A stretch of 64,000 nt of DNA, from NCBI GenBank assembly GCA_015143295.1, contig CM026573.1, positions 8,957,934 through 9,021,933 of the forward strand, read 5' to 3'. Both the position numbers and the translations under genes were made by a program. Positions within the stretch are counted from its first letter, which is position 1. Every line of letters starts with the position of its first letter. Shown one piece after another: positions 11,601-21,756 of the stretch. The notes under the pieces were generated by a model. That model was not told the origin of the DNA. It was given only the letters and a program-made list of their open reading frames with translations, and searched no databases. Source of the stretch: Tetracentron sinense (lineage: Eukaryota > Streptophyta > Magnoliopsida > Trochodendrales > Trochodendraceae).

Positions 11601-12240
11601 TCAAGGAAATAACTTGGTCTTAACAAAGAAAGCATCCTTTATCTCCTCTTCATTCACCTTCGGCACCATAATCTTTAGCACTCGATTCTTCATCTCAGCT
11701 TTGATTTGATTGGTCTCATATAGATTCTGAGGAAGTTCGATCCTGCTAGTATACCTCTACCTACTCTCCTCATCTTCCTATTCTTTCTCCTTGATGATTA
11801 GAGTATTCTGCTCCATCAACACTTCCACATCCTCCTTCCAAAGCCCAAGCATGCCGATTCTCAAATACAGAGCATTGTCGATCGTCTTCCTTCACTTCAC
11901 ATCCTCTCCTCAATCCAACTTTAATTCATTTCAATGCAGCCAGAAATGGATCCTCCATGAATTGATGCATCAGCATGTCGGAGGAAACAAATTAAACACA
12001 GCTGGAAAGGGAATAGCAGGAGAATCATGATAAGGAGAGACATATTGATCTGGTTGGCGATCAATAGTGATGCTACGATCATCGTTGTCAGAATCACGCG
12101 TCTGAGTGTTGGTGTTGAAGGAACGATCAAACGATAGATGCAATGGCCGCCATGGAATGAATTGGGTGGAGTATTTCTCGATGTTTTGCTTACTATGCCA
12201 AGTGAAAGAGGAGATGATTTCGAAAATTGCTCAATATGTT
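11601..12240 (-). pseudogene. Mitochondrial-type small heat-shock protein pseudogene
   Basis: Minus-strand homology to organellar HSP23/24-type chaperones can be followed over nearly the whole protein in several frames: RSFNTNTQ near the presequence end, DRSITIDRQPDQY, FPAVFNLFPPT, KEDVEVLMEQNTLIIKEKE, then [40 protein letters not shown] and a stop at 11601-11603. The last parts are the conserved end of the alpha-crystallin domain. In-frame stops (after KEKE, after ESR, after PPTC) and frame changes make it non-functional. No intron is obvious. Degeneration is moderate, so the copy is old. Confidence 0.82.
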
Positions 12241-12464
12241 TAGGGAAATAAAAAACGGTCCCCAGGGTCAGCTTAGAAGCTGACCCAATGACCTCATTAG
12301 TCCAAGCCCCTTTTTTACCATTTCTCAACTGTGGTTAACTCCCTAGGGTTAAGAAATCTAACAATGGTTTTTAGAAAAAACCAAAACAAAATTACTATTT
12401 TTAATTTAGTTAAGCTTAACCATGATTAAACAGGGGTTAAAAAGGACACGGGGACACTTGGGTC
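12241..12464. repeat. MITE-like repeat, copy A (left part)
   Basis: Contains a near-perfect palindrome GGTCAGCTTAGAAGCTGACC and the CACGTG/TTAACC module. Closely related in direct orientation to 14696-14955. The solo LTR interrupts copy A at GGGTC (12460-12464). Confidence 0.6.
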
Positions 12465-14648
12465 TGAAAGTATGCCACTTTTTAATTTTAGAAACACAGT
12501 TCTTGGGGGGCATACATCGAATCCCAAGATCTGACTAAGATTCTAAATGATTTTATTCAATGAAGGTTAGAATAACATTCACCTTTGCGACTTTGAAATT
12601 ATTAAGTCAAATCCACGTTAGAATAGTACTCGCAAAACTTCACAAGTGTCAAGTCTCCTGTCGATTCACACGAACCTTCTTTTTCCTTTAAAGCTTTCTC
12701 TAATGGAAGCTAATGGCCCTTCCAAATTTCCAGCTCTAGGAATCTTGAATAAAGATCCAATCTTTATTGATCAAGAACCTTTCTTGATGAACAAGATGAA
12801 TTCTTGCTTTTCCTCAAGATCCAATCAAGAAGACAAAAGAAGAGAGAGATGGGTGTGACCGTACACCTCAAGGAGAGAGAGGGGAGGGCGTGAGGTTTTT
12901 TAGGAGAGGAAGAGAAGAAAAAATTCTGGAGAATTATATATCATAAAGGGCTGGGCATCCAATCCTTTATATATGTTTTCTCTTGGTTGCTTGAATTGTA
13001 ATCCAATTATAATTCATTAACCTTATCATAATCCAATTAGGATTCCTCAATAGTTTCCTTTATTGATTATTCACCTAATCCAATTAGGATTAATCTTAAA
13101 AGAAACCAACCTTATCCATTAGTAACTAATCTTATCCTTATTCAATAAGGAATCTTGAATTAGTAACTAACTAATGGAATCCCTAACAATTAGGGAATCT
13201 TTAATTAGTAACTAACTAACTAACTAACCTTATCCAATAAGGTGTTAATTAATTAGAAACTAATTAAAATAATAACAATTATTATTCCTCCTTGAAGTGG
13301 GCGTCCCACCCTAGGTGGGTCCCATCCTACACGCCTAAAGGGTTTCCAAAACCCTCTTGGTCACTTGAATTATTCTTTTATAATAATTCTCAATGGGTCC
13401 TACCCATTTGGTTTTTCACATCTAATGTGATTCCACCTTTTAGAGCTTCACTATACCATATAGTGATTACTTAGAGAAATTAATTAATTTAATTATAAAT
13501 TAAATTAAATACTTTAAGAAGGTCCTTGTGTGTGGGATCTAAAGGGATCTCCTATTTCCGGTTGTGGGACCAAGTACTTCACCTTTTTGGTTGAAGCATT
13601 GTTACTAGGAAACACATTTCCTAAAACTCCATTAGGATCATAGAATGTTATCTAAGTCCCTGGACTTCCACCAATCACAATTAATGTCCATTAACACAAT
13701 GTGATTAACCTCCAGAAATTAGAGAATTGCTTGTAAGTACCATCTCACAATATATTTACAAATAAATCCTTCCACATTCCGATATCACATGTAAGCTTCC
13801 GGGATTGGAACTATTCCACTGTCTTAGTCCCTAGCTTATGAATAGAACTCTTTCTCATGATTACTTTTCATTGAACTAAACCTCCAAAACACTTTTGAAG
13901 AAAACATTAGAAAAGAACTGAAATATATATTTATATATACTTTTCCATATTAAAAATATCAACTTCGATAAAGACCATTTTACCGAAAAGCACCAGTACT
14001 GGATTTAACAGTTCAGTTCAACAAGTATCACCTTGATATCATTATCTCCAATTAAGGAGTTGTGGATTCCTTATTGAGTGTTTACACACTTCTCCAAACA
14101 TAGTGTACATGACCCAACGTACCCAGAGTTAGTCCTGTGTATTGGACATTGCCGATTGGCACATCAAAGTCATATAGACAAATGTCTGAGAAAATGTTAA
14201 CCTCTCAGGTCTAAGGACAATTTGTCAAATGGATAACCCTAATACAATCTGACAGTGTATTCCATAGGGTATCCACTAGTGACCCCGTTCAGTATTATGT
14301 ACTTGCTACATATACTCACATGTTAGTCAAGAGTCACCACTCTCTGTGAATGAGATTCATCACATTATCTCATAGAACTACACATGTGCAAGCCATGATG
14401 AAGTACGGCGCCCAACCAGTACTCTAGAGGCTTCGAACAATATTAGGTTTACAAGGAACCGGAAAATCATATCTCCTCGCAACCTTTGCATGATTTTCCT
14501 ACAATGTTACCTATGGAACTTTATGTCATCATCATATGAGACAGTAATTAATATAAATACCCTTTATAGTTGGTTGTGTGAATATGATGTTTGTCTAATC
14601 AACATAGAAAAGTCTCTTATTGGCTTTCGAGGGCATATATGTCCAACA
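12465..14648 (-). mobile_element. Solo LTR (Copia-like), 2.18 kb
   Basis: Plus strand runs from TGAAAGTATGCC to GTCCAACA and is flanked by a perfect 5-bp TSD, GGGTC (12460-12464 and 14649-14653). Read on the minus strand it begins TGTTGGACAT, a common Copia LTR start. A TATA-like CATATATAAAGG lies near 12970 (minus), leaving about 0.5 kb of R-U5. Removing the LTR and one TSD restores a continuous MITE that matches the neighbouring copy B, so the insertion site is confirmed internally. No internal domain: it is a solo LTR produced by recombination. Confidence 0.85.
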
Positions 14649-14960
14649 GGGTCAGCTTAGAAGCAAACCCCAGGGTCCTCTTCACAGGACTCATATGTTT
14701 ATGGGAAATAGAAAACGGACTCAAAGGCTGGCTTCTAAGCTGACCCCGCTGATCTCATTCGTCCACGAACCTTTTTCACCATACATCAACTATTGTTAAC
14801 CCCATAGGGTTAACCAATCTAACCATGTTTTTAGAAAAACAAAATTATTTAATTTAATTTAATTGAATTAAGCTTAACCATGGTTAAAAAAGTGTTAAAA
14901 GAGACACGGGGACACTGTAGTCAGCTTAGAGGGTCCTCTTCTCAGGACTCTATGTTTATA
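14649..14960. repeat. MITE-like repeat, copy A (right end) and copy B
   Basis: 14654-14695 completes copy A. 14696-14955 is copy B, which repeats the same order: GTTTATGGGAAATAGAAAACGG, GCTTCTAAGCTGACC, the TTAACC module and GGGGACACT. The two copies lie in tandem. Confidence 0.6.
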
Positions 14961-15785
14961 TTTTGCTAGATGGTTTCTGTTTCTATCAAATATGTGTCCA
15001 AGGTTTTTTTGATGCACATCAGCTCCCAAATGCATTTAATGCATCATAAACACTTTGCTTTATTGCACTTGTAGCCCCTTGATCCTACCATTCAATTAGT
15101 TGGCCACCTCTTGCATGGTGCACAATCAATTATACAATCCTAGCCAACCATCCCTAATATGAACCTTCTATAGACATGCACGCATGTTTCAATGCATTAG
15201 GTAAATAAACCAAAAGGATGGTGGGATTGACCTGTGAAGTTAATGAAGGAATAGGGGTGCCCACTGGTAAAGCCAAGATCAATACAATGGTTGTTGCCAC
15301 TATTCTGAATGGTTGAGAATAGAAGAATGAGGGTGCACAACTGCTGAGTTAGAGGAGAAAAAATGAAGAGAGATAAAAGGGAGATGGATGAAAGGAAGTG
15401 TTGCTCTTTATGGGATAGAGAGGAACAGTCATTTCCTATTAAGTATAATTTTTTCTCCTCTATATCATGTTATGTTACTTCTTCTCTCATAGTTTCTCCC
15501 ACCAACAGTCAATCACATCATATCTCTCTTAAGAAGTAAAATAGAAATAATGAAAAGAATTAAATGTAGACTGACTTTGATTGACAACATTTGTGCTGTC
15601 AAAACTTTTCAATACCATGCTTTCGGCCATGATTTCATTGAGAGAGCTTTCATTGGGTCTCATTTGGTGAGTGAGAAAGTGTAGAAAAAAGAGAAAACGT
15701 AGATGATGAGGTGGCATAAAAAATGAGATAAAATAATATTGGGAAGAGAGAGGATGAGGTGGCATCAGAAATAAGGAAAATGAGA
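14961..15785. other. No gene recognised
   Basis: Mixed-composition DNA without coding signal. The last nine bases before 15795 are the TSD of the MULE. Confidence 0.4.
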
Positions 15786-15794
15786 TCAAATAAG

Positions 15795-17412
15795 GGCTTC
15801 AGATTCTCTTTGGCATATGCTAGAAAATCTATCTCGGGCATCCATTCAGTGCAGGACGTGTGGAGGATAGAAGGGCGGAAATCGAAAAGAGGAAACGGAG
15901 TGATTAGTGCGTTAACGGTGCAATCAACAAATTGCAATGATGGAAGGGAAAGGAGCAAGGAGGTATGCAAAGACTGAGTTCTTGATGACCACTGGTTGCG
16001 AATGATGTTCACAATAGGTTTTTGAGAAGCAACTAAATTTGGGGAGAAATATTGATGGCTCCTCCATGGCATTCACAAATAGAAGTGGGGATAGTGGGTT
16101 CCCTTACCCTAACATCCTAGGGTCTTTGATGTTAAGATTTGATCCATTCATTAAATTGAATAGTGAGTGGTTATGGAGCTTTTAATCCACTCCATGTATT
16201 TGAGAGGGAATCGAATTGAACCCCATCATTTGAGTGATAAAATGACAAATAACTATAACCACACATCATATGGTTTTTCAATATGATTGATCTAACTTGA
16301 TTCTTTCCATGCCTGTAAAAAAAATTAGGATTTAATTTTTCGAATTCTTTTAAATGCTTGTAAAAAAAAAAATTGGGATTCTACATAACATACAGATGAC
16401 TGATTCAATTTATTGATCTAGAAGAATTCATCAATATTGAAGGCCCTCTAATCGAAATTAGCTTACAAGGGCTTTGTAGATTTTTATTAAAAATCAAAAC
16501 CTTGATTCACTAGTCCATATAATCAATTTATCATTCAAAAAAATACAAATTGAGTATTTTCTTGACTTAAGTGGCCTCTGGCATCTTCTACTGGAGTCTG
16601 ACATAGTATGCTAAGCAGTAGGAGTTTCCCCAAACTCGTAACTATAAAAGTGATCACTTTGCCATTCCTCAAGCTACTGTTGAACTGAACTTCACCTTTA
16701 ATGGCGATCTATTGAATTTCTCATGATAAATCCTATACCATTTCACCCACTCTCTCCTACAAAATTCCCGAGGAATCCATACTTCCCTTTTCTCTATAAT
16801 GTCTTCCTAAATCACAAGAGATAGGAAGCCCCCCATTTCCAGAAAGTTGCACATTCTTAGTAACTAGAAATTTGATAGAGGCATCTTGTGATTTTTTTTT
16901 GTCACTCACATCTACCGAAACAATATAACAAATGCCAAAATTCTTGTCCAATGCAAAACCTCATTAGTTGATGCAATCACGACTATATAAAGCAGTAAGT
17001 ATACTCAATAGGTTCAATCCTTCTCCATGTGCACTGTTGGTACATCGCATTGACGAGACTGATACCTGGTTTTGACAGTGCGTACACTTCAAAAATTTTG
17101 GTAGAAGAATCAAATACAAACCCAAACTCCCACAACCTTAAGCTTCTTGTTTTCAGGATGATTGGAGAAGAAAGGGTGAGACAAAAATTGGGGAAGAAAG
17201 AAGAAATAGTGAAAGAAAATAGAAAAGGACGGGCTCTCTGCACAAAGAAATTTTGAATAAATTAATATTATTTCAAACATTGGATGCGTCGTTAACGCAC
17301 TAACCACTCTGTTTTCTCTTTTCAATTCCCACCCTTCTCTCCTCCACGTGTCCTGTACTAAATGGATGCCCGAGATGGATTTTTTGGCATCTGCAAGAGA
17401 GAATCCGAAGCC
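15795..17412. mobile_element. Non-autonomous MULE, ~130-bp TIRs, 9-bp TSD
   Basis: Inverted repeats at about 15795-15930 and 17285-17412 start GGCTTCAGATTCTC and GGCTTCGGATTCTC. They share CTCGGGCATCCA, ACGTGTGGAGGA and AGTGCGTTAACG blocks. TSD is TCAAATAAG (15786-15794) versus TCAAATAGG (17413-17421), one mismatch in 9. The TIR interior resembles that of the FAR1 element at 45.9-49.5 kb (CTCGGGCATCCA followed by a conserved pattern). The 1.35-kb interior has no recognised gene. Confidence 0.85.
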
Positions 17413-17421
17413 TCAAATAGG

Positions 17422-17457
17422 GGTGCCATATTGGCACCCCTATTTCTATAGTATATA
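17422..17457 (-). mobile_element. Helitron 5'-like end lacking TC
   Basis: Minus strand reads TATATACTATAGAAATAG and then GGTGCC, the same pattern as the 5' end of the adjacent Helitron (TATACTAAAGAAATATGGTGCC-like). It abuts the CTAG end of that Helitron. Probably a second Helitron whose first bases were lost or displaced. Confidence 0.45.
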
Positions 17458-18461
17458 CTAGTGGAGACCCCGTGCGATGCACAGGTGTAAAAACAATGTA
17501 AATTATGTCTAAAGATTTGTAAAACAATAAGCATAAGTAGTAATCTAATTTATATTGTGATTAATAGCGAAAGAAATTTTGATTCTATAATTAAATTAAG
17601 AAGCATATGAAAGCCCCGGTAGTTATAATGGGGGCGCTAAAGGATGATATAATATTCTCTAGTATGAGATTTTTTTGTGAGATTCATTACTCTAATTTTG
17701 TCTTTTTATTTAAAATTAGATATGAGGAAAGACTATCGGAGTAAAAAGCTTAGAAATTCATTTAATTACATTAATATGTAATTAATGCTAACCTAATTAA
17801 GATTAACAGACACATGGCGTACAATATGATTGCTTGAGGATTCCCTCAGGCATGTGCTATAGTGGATCCTGTCTCAACAACTTCTATCAGTAGCTAGTAA
17901 TGGTGGAGTGGTGGACCTAGTGGATTCCCCATTCCTCTACCTGATCAATCACACACCAAGTGCAACTAACCATGTTTCCAGACCATACTTACGTTCTGGC
18001 ATCTTGAATTTAGTTAAAGAAACACGAAGGTTGGAAACCTGACATCCAAACTGGCACTAATAAATGAGCAGTGGTAGCCCCACTCTCATGATTCCCTAGT
18101 CCCTATTCTCTGCCAAGAATCAACTTTGTACTTAGGACAAAGCTCAGCCTCTAATCGAAACTATTATAAATAATAATTAATTTAACTTCAATATATATTT
18201 GGCTGTGCAGCTTTACTTTTCTTGCACTCCAAATCCTTCTTGTCTTGTGCTTCTCATCAACTCATAATCTCTGAGTGACGCTTCGTACCTGCAAATGCCT
18301 GGGAGAGAAAAAGTAAACTGTGCTATTTTTTTTTAGGGGAGAGAGAGAGAGAGGTGTTTGTTGGATAGGTAATCGGATGACATGGCAAAATACAATGAAA
18401 ATAGAGATCGAGCAAGGAAGGGTGTCACAAAGGCACCATATTTCTTTAGTATATGTATAGA
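17458..18461 (-). mobile_element. Non-autonomous Helitron, ~1.0 kb
   Basis: Minus-strand 5' end is TCTATACATATACTAAAG. The 3' end has the hairpin CCTGTGCATCGCACGGGG then TCTCCACTAG followed by T. Insertion is between A and T. No Rep/helicase coding. An alternative 5' end four bases further out (TCAATC) also fits A|T insertion. Confidence 0.75.
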
Positions 18462-20110
18462 TTGATAGTATAAAGCAATCTATAGTGGCCAATTTGATCT
18501 ACTATCAACCGATGCCTCTCAAATAAATGGTCAAATAAATGGTGTATGAATTTCTCAATTTGTTATCCATAGTTATTTATTGTATATAGAAACATATAAT
18601 GTGAGACAACTCAAGAATTATTTGTTTTCCTATTATTATAATTAATTTATGATTAATACTTAAAATTATTATTTATAGAAAAAATTAAATGAATTATTAG
18701 GTAACAAAAAGGAGGAAAGTAAGTATACATATTTATTGACCCTCAACCAACAATAAGAACTGATAGTGTTACAAGATTAATAGTAAATAAATTAACCTTA
18801 GCCAAAAATGACTAAGTTTCCATTTCAACCATTATAATATTGGGCAAGTTTCTTCTTACGATGACTCTCAAGTTATTTTGACTTATAAAATATGATTACT
18901 AATTTTTAAAGTTGAAATATTTATTTGACATAAAATTTTGCAACGTCCATAAATTAAAAATGCCTTCAATGAGTAAGTAATTTCTTTTCTTAATTTATAC
19001 ATTTTTACGTCTATGTTTATGTTTTATACTACCTTTATACTAATTGTTCAAATTAATTACCACAGGGAAATTGCATTCAAGTTGAATCGTTTGAAAGCGA
19101 AGCATAGGCCCCAAAAGGCAACCTTTAATGATATTATGGTAAACATATTAACTAATCTTTATAATTATTTATAAGAAATGTTATGTATTAACTGACATTC
19201 TGTTCATTATCTTTTTTTTGTAGTGCCCTAAATGAAAAGGTAAATGAGAATGAATGATGTCACAAAAACGTGTGATGAATTATCCATTAAAGAGACTGGA
19301 TTCATTTCTTGCCAATGTTTTCATAACCTGACCGATCATCAAACCGTTTGGGTGACCGATTCTCGATTCTATTGATTCAATCGAATTGGATCGCGTTATT
19401 TTATTATTAACAAATATATTTTTCTTTTTTAGCCGATTTTTTATGGTTATATCACCGAGTCTCCGCTTGAACTGACCGATTCTTCCAAGTATCTTTCAAA
19501 CCCTCTCTCTCCCCTCCATCCAAGCAATACTCACAAAAAAGAAAAACTTATCTGTCATGATATTTAATAAAACAAGGATTTTGTAAACCAATACTAGCAG
19601 CCAACCTAATGTCAACCATCTTCCTTTATCTGGGCTTGAGACTGACAACGAACCAAAGAGAAGCATGACGAGGATAAATTAATTTAAAAAATGCTTACCA
19701 TTTTTTTCAAATTATTTCAATATTTTTATTTTTGTAGGTCTAATCGACTTTGAAATAGAAAACCAGGTTTTCCACGAATGGGGAGGTGACATGTAGCACA
19801 AAAGCATCATTTAAAAAATAAATAAGGCCATAAGGGGTGGGGACATCGTGCTACACGGTAGCCACATCCAGGCTATTTTTTAATTAATTTTATTTTTCTA
19901 AAAATTAAAAATATTAAATTATTATTTTTAATATAGAGAGGTAGGCCATCGTTTGGAACAAGCAAAAGGCCTTTTTTTTGCACTTTAGTGGTTAGTTGGG
20001 GTTTAGTATTTGTTCTAGGTGAGAAAACACCACGCTTACGTCTCTCCCACGGGTTGAACATGAGACCTCCTTCCTAGTGAGGGGATACATTGGTTTGTTC
20101 TCCGAAAGCA
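18462..20110. other. AT-rich DNA, no gene recognised
   Basis: About 1.6 kb without clear coding signal. A short minus-strand frame at 19873-20061 and a plus-strand stretch near 19080 look non-coding or too short to assign. Confidence 0.4.
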
Positions 20111-20189
20111 ATCCTTTCTTCATCAATGCAGATCAGGTCAAGGTTAGCCTAGAAAACCTCAAATTCATGAGTTAAGATTTCTGTGTATG

Positions 20190-20460
20190 GGGGAGTTCAG
20201 AAGCCTGATCTAATAGGCTACTAGGCCTAAGCCTGTAAGCCCAAGCCTTCTCATCTAAGTAATCAGGTCGGAACAGATTGTGGGCCAACCCGGCCCATTA
20301 ACATCTTACAAGAGGATAGGGCTTAGGCCTAGCTAGTTCATGCCTTGTGAGGGCTTGGGTCGGACCCTAACAAGTGAAACGAGGGTCGGACTGGGCTGTA
20401 AAAGATATTGCCAGAGCCCAGCCCTTATGTTAGCGGGCCTATATTTTTCGGTCCAACTGT
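20190..20460. repeat. GGCCC word-periodic repeat
   Basis: Rich in overlapping words such as TAGGCCTAAGCC, GGGCCAACCCGGCCCA, GGCTTGGGTCGGACC and CCCAGCCC. Similar composition recurs at 45135-45290 inside an intron of the ubiquitin-L40 gene. Confidence 0.5.
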
Positions 20461-20538
20461 GCTTACGGACTTTATCATTGAAAAAAGGTCCCTTAATTGG
20501 GTCCAGGACCATATTGAAAGGCACAGCCAATATATTTA

Positions 20539-20939
20539 GGCTCAGGATTCTCTCAAGTTCAACTGGAGAGAATCTCTCAAGTTTGAACCCCTAGAGGTCG
20601 CCACGTGTCTCATTTGATACCCTTAACCATGGGTAAGGTTCATCCACCCCTAGGGTTCACTCATCCATCCTTGCTTTGTTTTTAAAAAAATATTAATTAC
20701 TATTTTTTAAATTAAAAAAACTGTTTTTAGAGTTTTTTAATATTAAAAACAGTTTTTTAATTTAAAAAATAATAATTAATATTAAAAAAAAAGCCAAGAA
20801 TGGGTGAGTGAACCCTAGGGGTGGGTGAACCTTACCGATGGTTAAGGGGCGTCAAAGGAGACACGTGGCGACCTCTAGGGGTTCAAACTTGAGAGATTCT
20901 CTCAAGTTCATCAAGTTGAACTTGAGAGAATCCTGGGCC
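20539..20939. mobile_element. Foldback MITE (MULE-type), perfect 9-bp TSD
   Basis: 401 bp that is almost one palindrome. The ends are GGCTCAGGATTCTCTCAAGT and ACTTGAGAGAATCCTGGGCC. Each arm carries TCGCCACGTGTC, a TTAACCATGGGTAAG-type block and CCCTAGGGTTCACTC. The TSD is a perfect 9-bp ATATATTTA (20530-20538 and 20940-20948). It lies about 0.8 kb upstream of the CUL3 start codon and contains a G-box (CACGTG) in each arm, so it could affect CUL3 transcription; that is inference. Confidence 0.88.
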
Positions 20940-20948
20940 ATATATTTA

Positions 20949-21756
20949 TGTCCAATCGTGAAGAAAACTGGCAAGAAAATCTTCATTTTCTCGAAAAAGA
21001 GAGGAATTTGATCTTTGCTTGTTGATCTCAATTCTCAACCCTTTAAAACTTTCAATATTACATTTGAGGGGTTTTCTTCCTCAAAATCCCATTTCGGGGG
21101 TTCACATATTTCTGTTAATCTCTCTCTTCGCTTCCCCAAACCCTAGATTTCAAACCCTAATCTCTGGTTTCCGCGCCCACGCAATTTCGGTTTTTGTCGC
21201 CTCAAAATTGTTCGTTTTTTGCTATTATCGACACGGCCTGAGACGGTTTTCCCCATCTGATTCGTGGAAGAAAAAGCGATTCAAGCTCTGTTTTTCAGAT
21301 TGGTATAACAAATCAATTGCAGAAGGATCCATCTCTGGTTTCTAAGAACTTCAATTCGGGTTTGTTGTGATTTCTAAGGATCAGACGTTGTTTTGATCGT
21401 GTATTTTGAGGCAGAAAGCGTGTTTTTGTCCAGGAAGGTTTTGATTATCGAATCTTCAAAAGTAAGTTCGAGGAGTCTCAATCTCTGATTTCAGGACATT
21501 GAATCTGGATTTAGCCTTCTTAGTTACGATTCGAAGCACTTTTGACGGTTCAATTTGAGGCTGGAGTTGTTTCTATTGGTGCAAATTTCGGTCGTTATAT
21601 TTCACAGGCCGTCATAAGAATCTCAGTTTCTGGTTCACCTGCCTCTAATTCGGTTTAGGATTTCCGTTAAGGAGTTGAGGTGGTGCTTGGAATCTGATTT
21701 GAGGCAAAGTTCGATTTCTTTAGCATTTGGTCTTATTGTAACTGTGAAAAGAGAAG
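20949..21756 (+). promoter_or_regulatory. CUL3: CUL3 proximal promoter and 5' leader
   Basis: DNA between the MITE and the CUL3 ATG is pyrimidine-rich and gene-like. A GTAAGT donor-like site at 21462 and a TTTCACAG acceptor-like site near 21609 could define a short leader intron. A 108-codon open frame (21019-21345) falls inside this leader; it has no recognisable domain and I treat it as an upstream ORF at most. No convincing TATA box. Confidence 0.45.

Noticed and set aside
21019..21345. 108-codon open frame upstream of CUL3
   Set aside because: Lies in the likely 5' leader, no recognised domain, composition like leader DNA; at most an upstream ORF.
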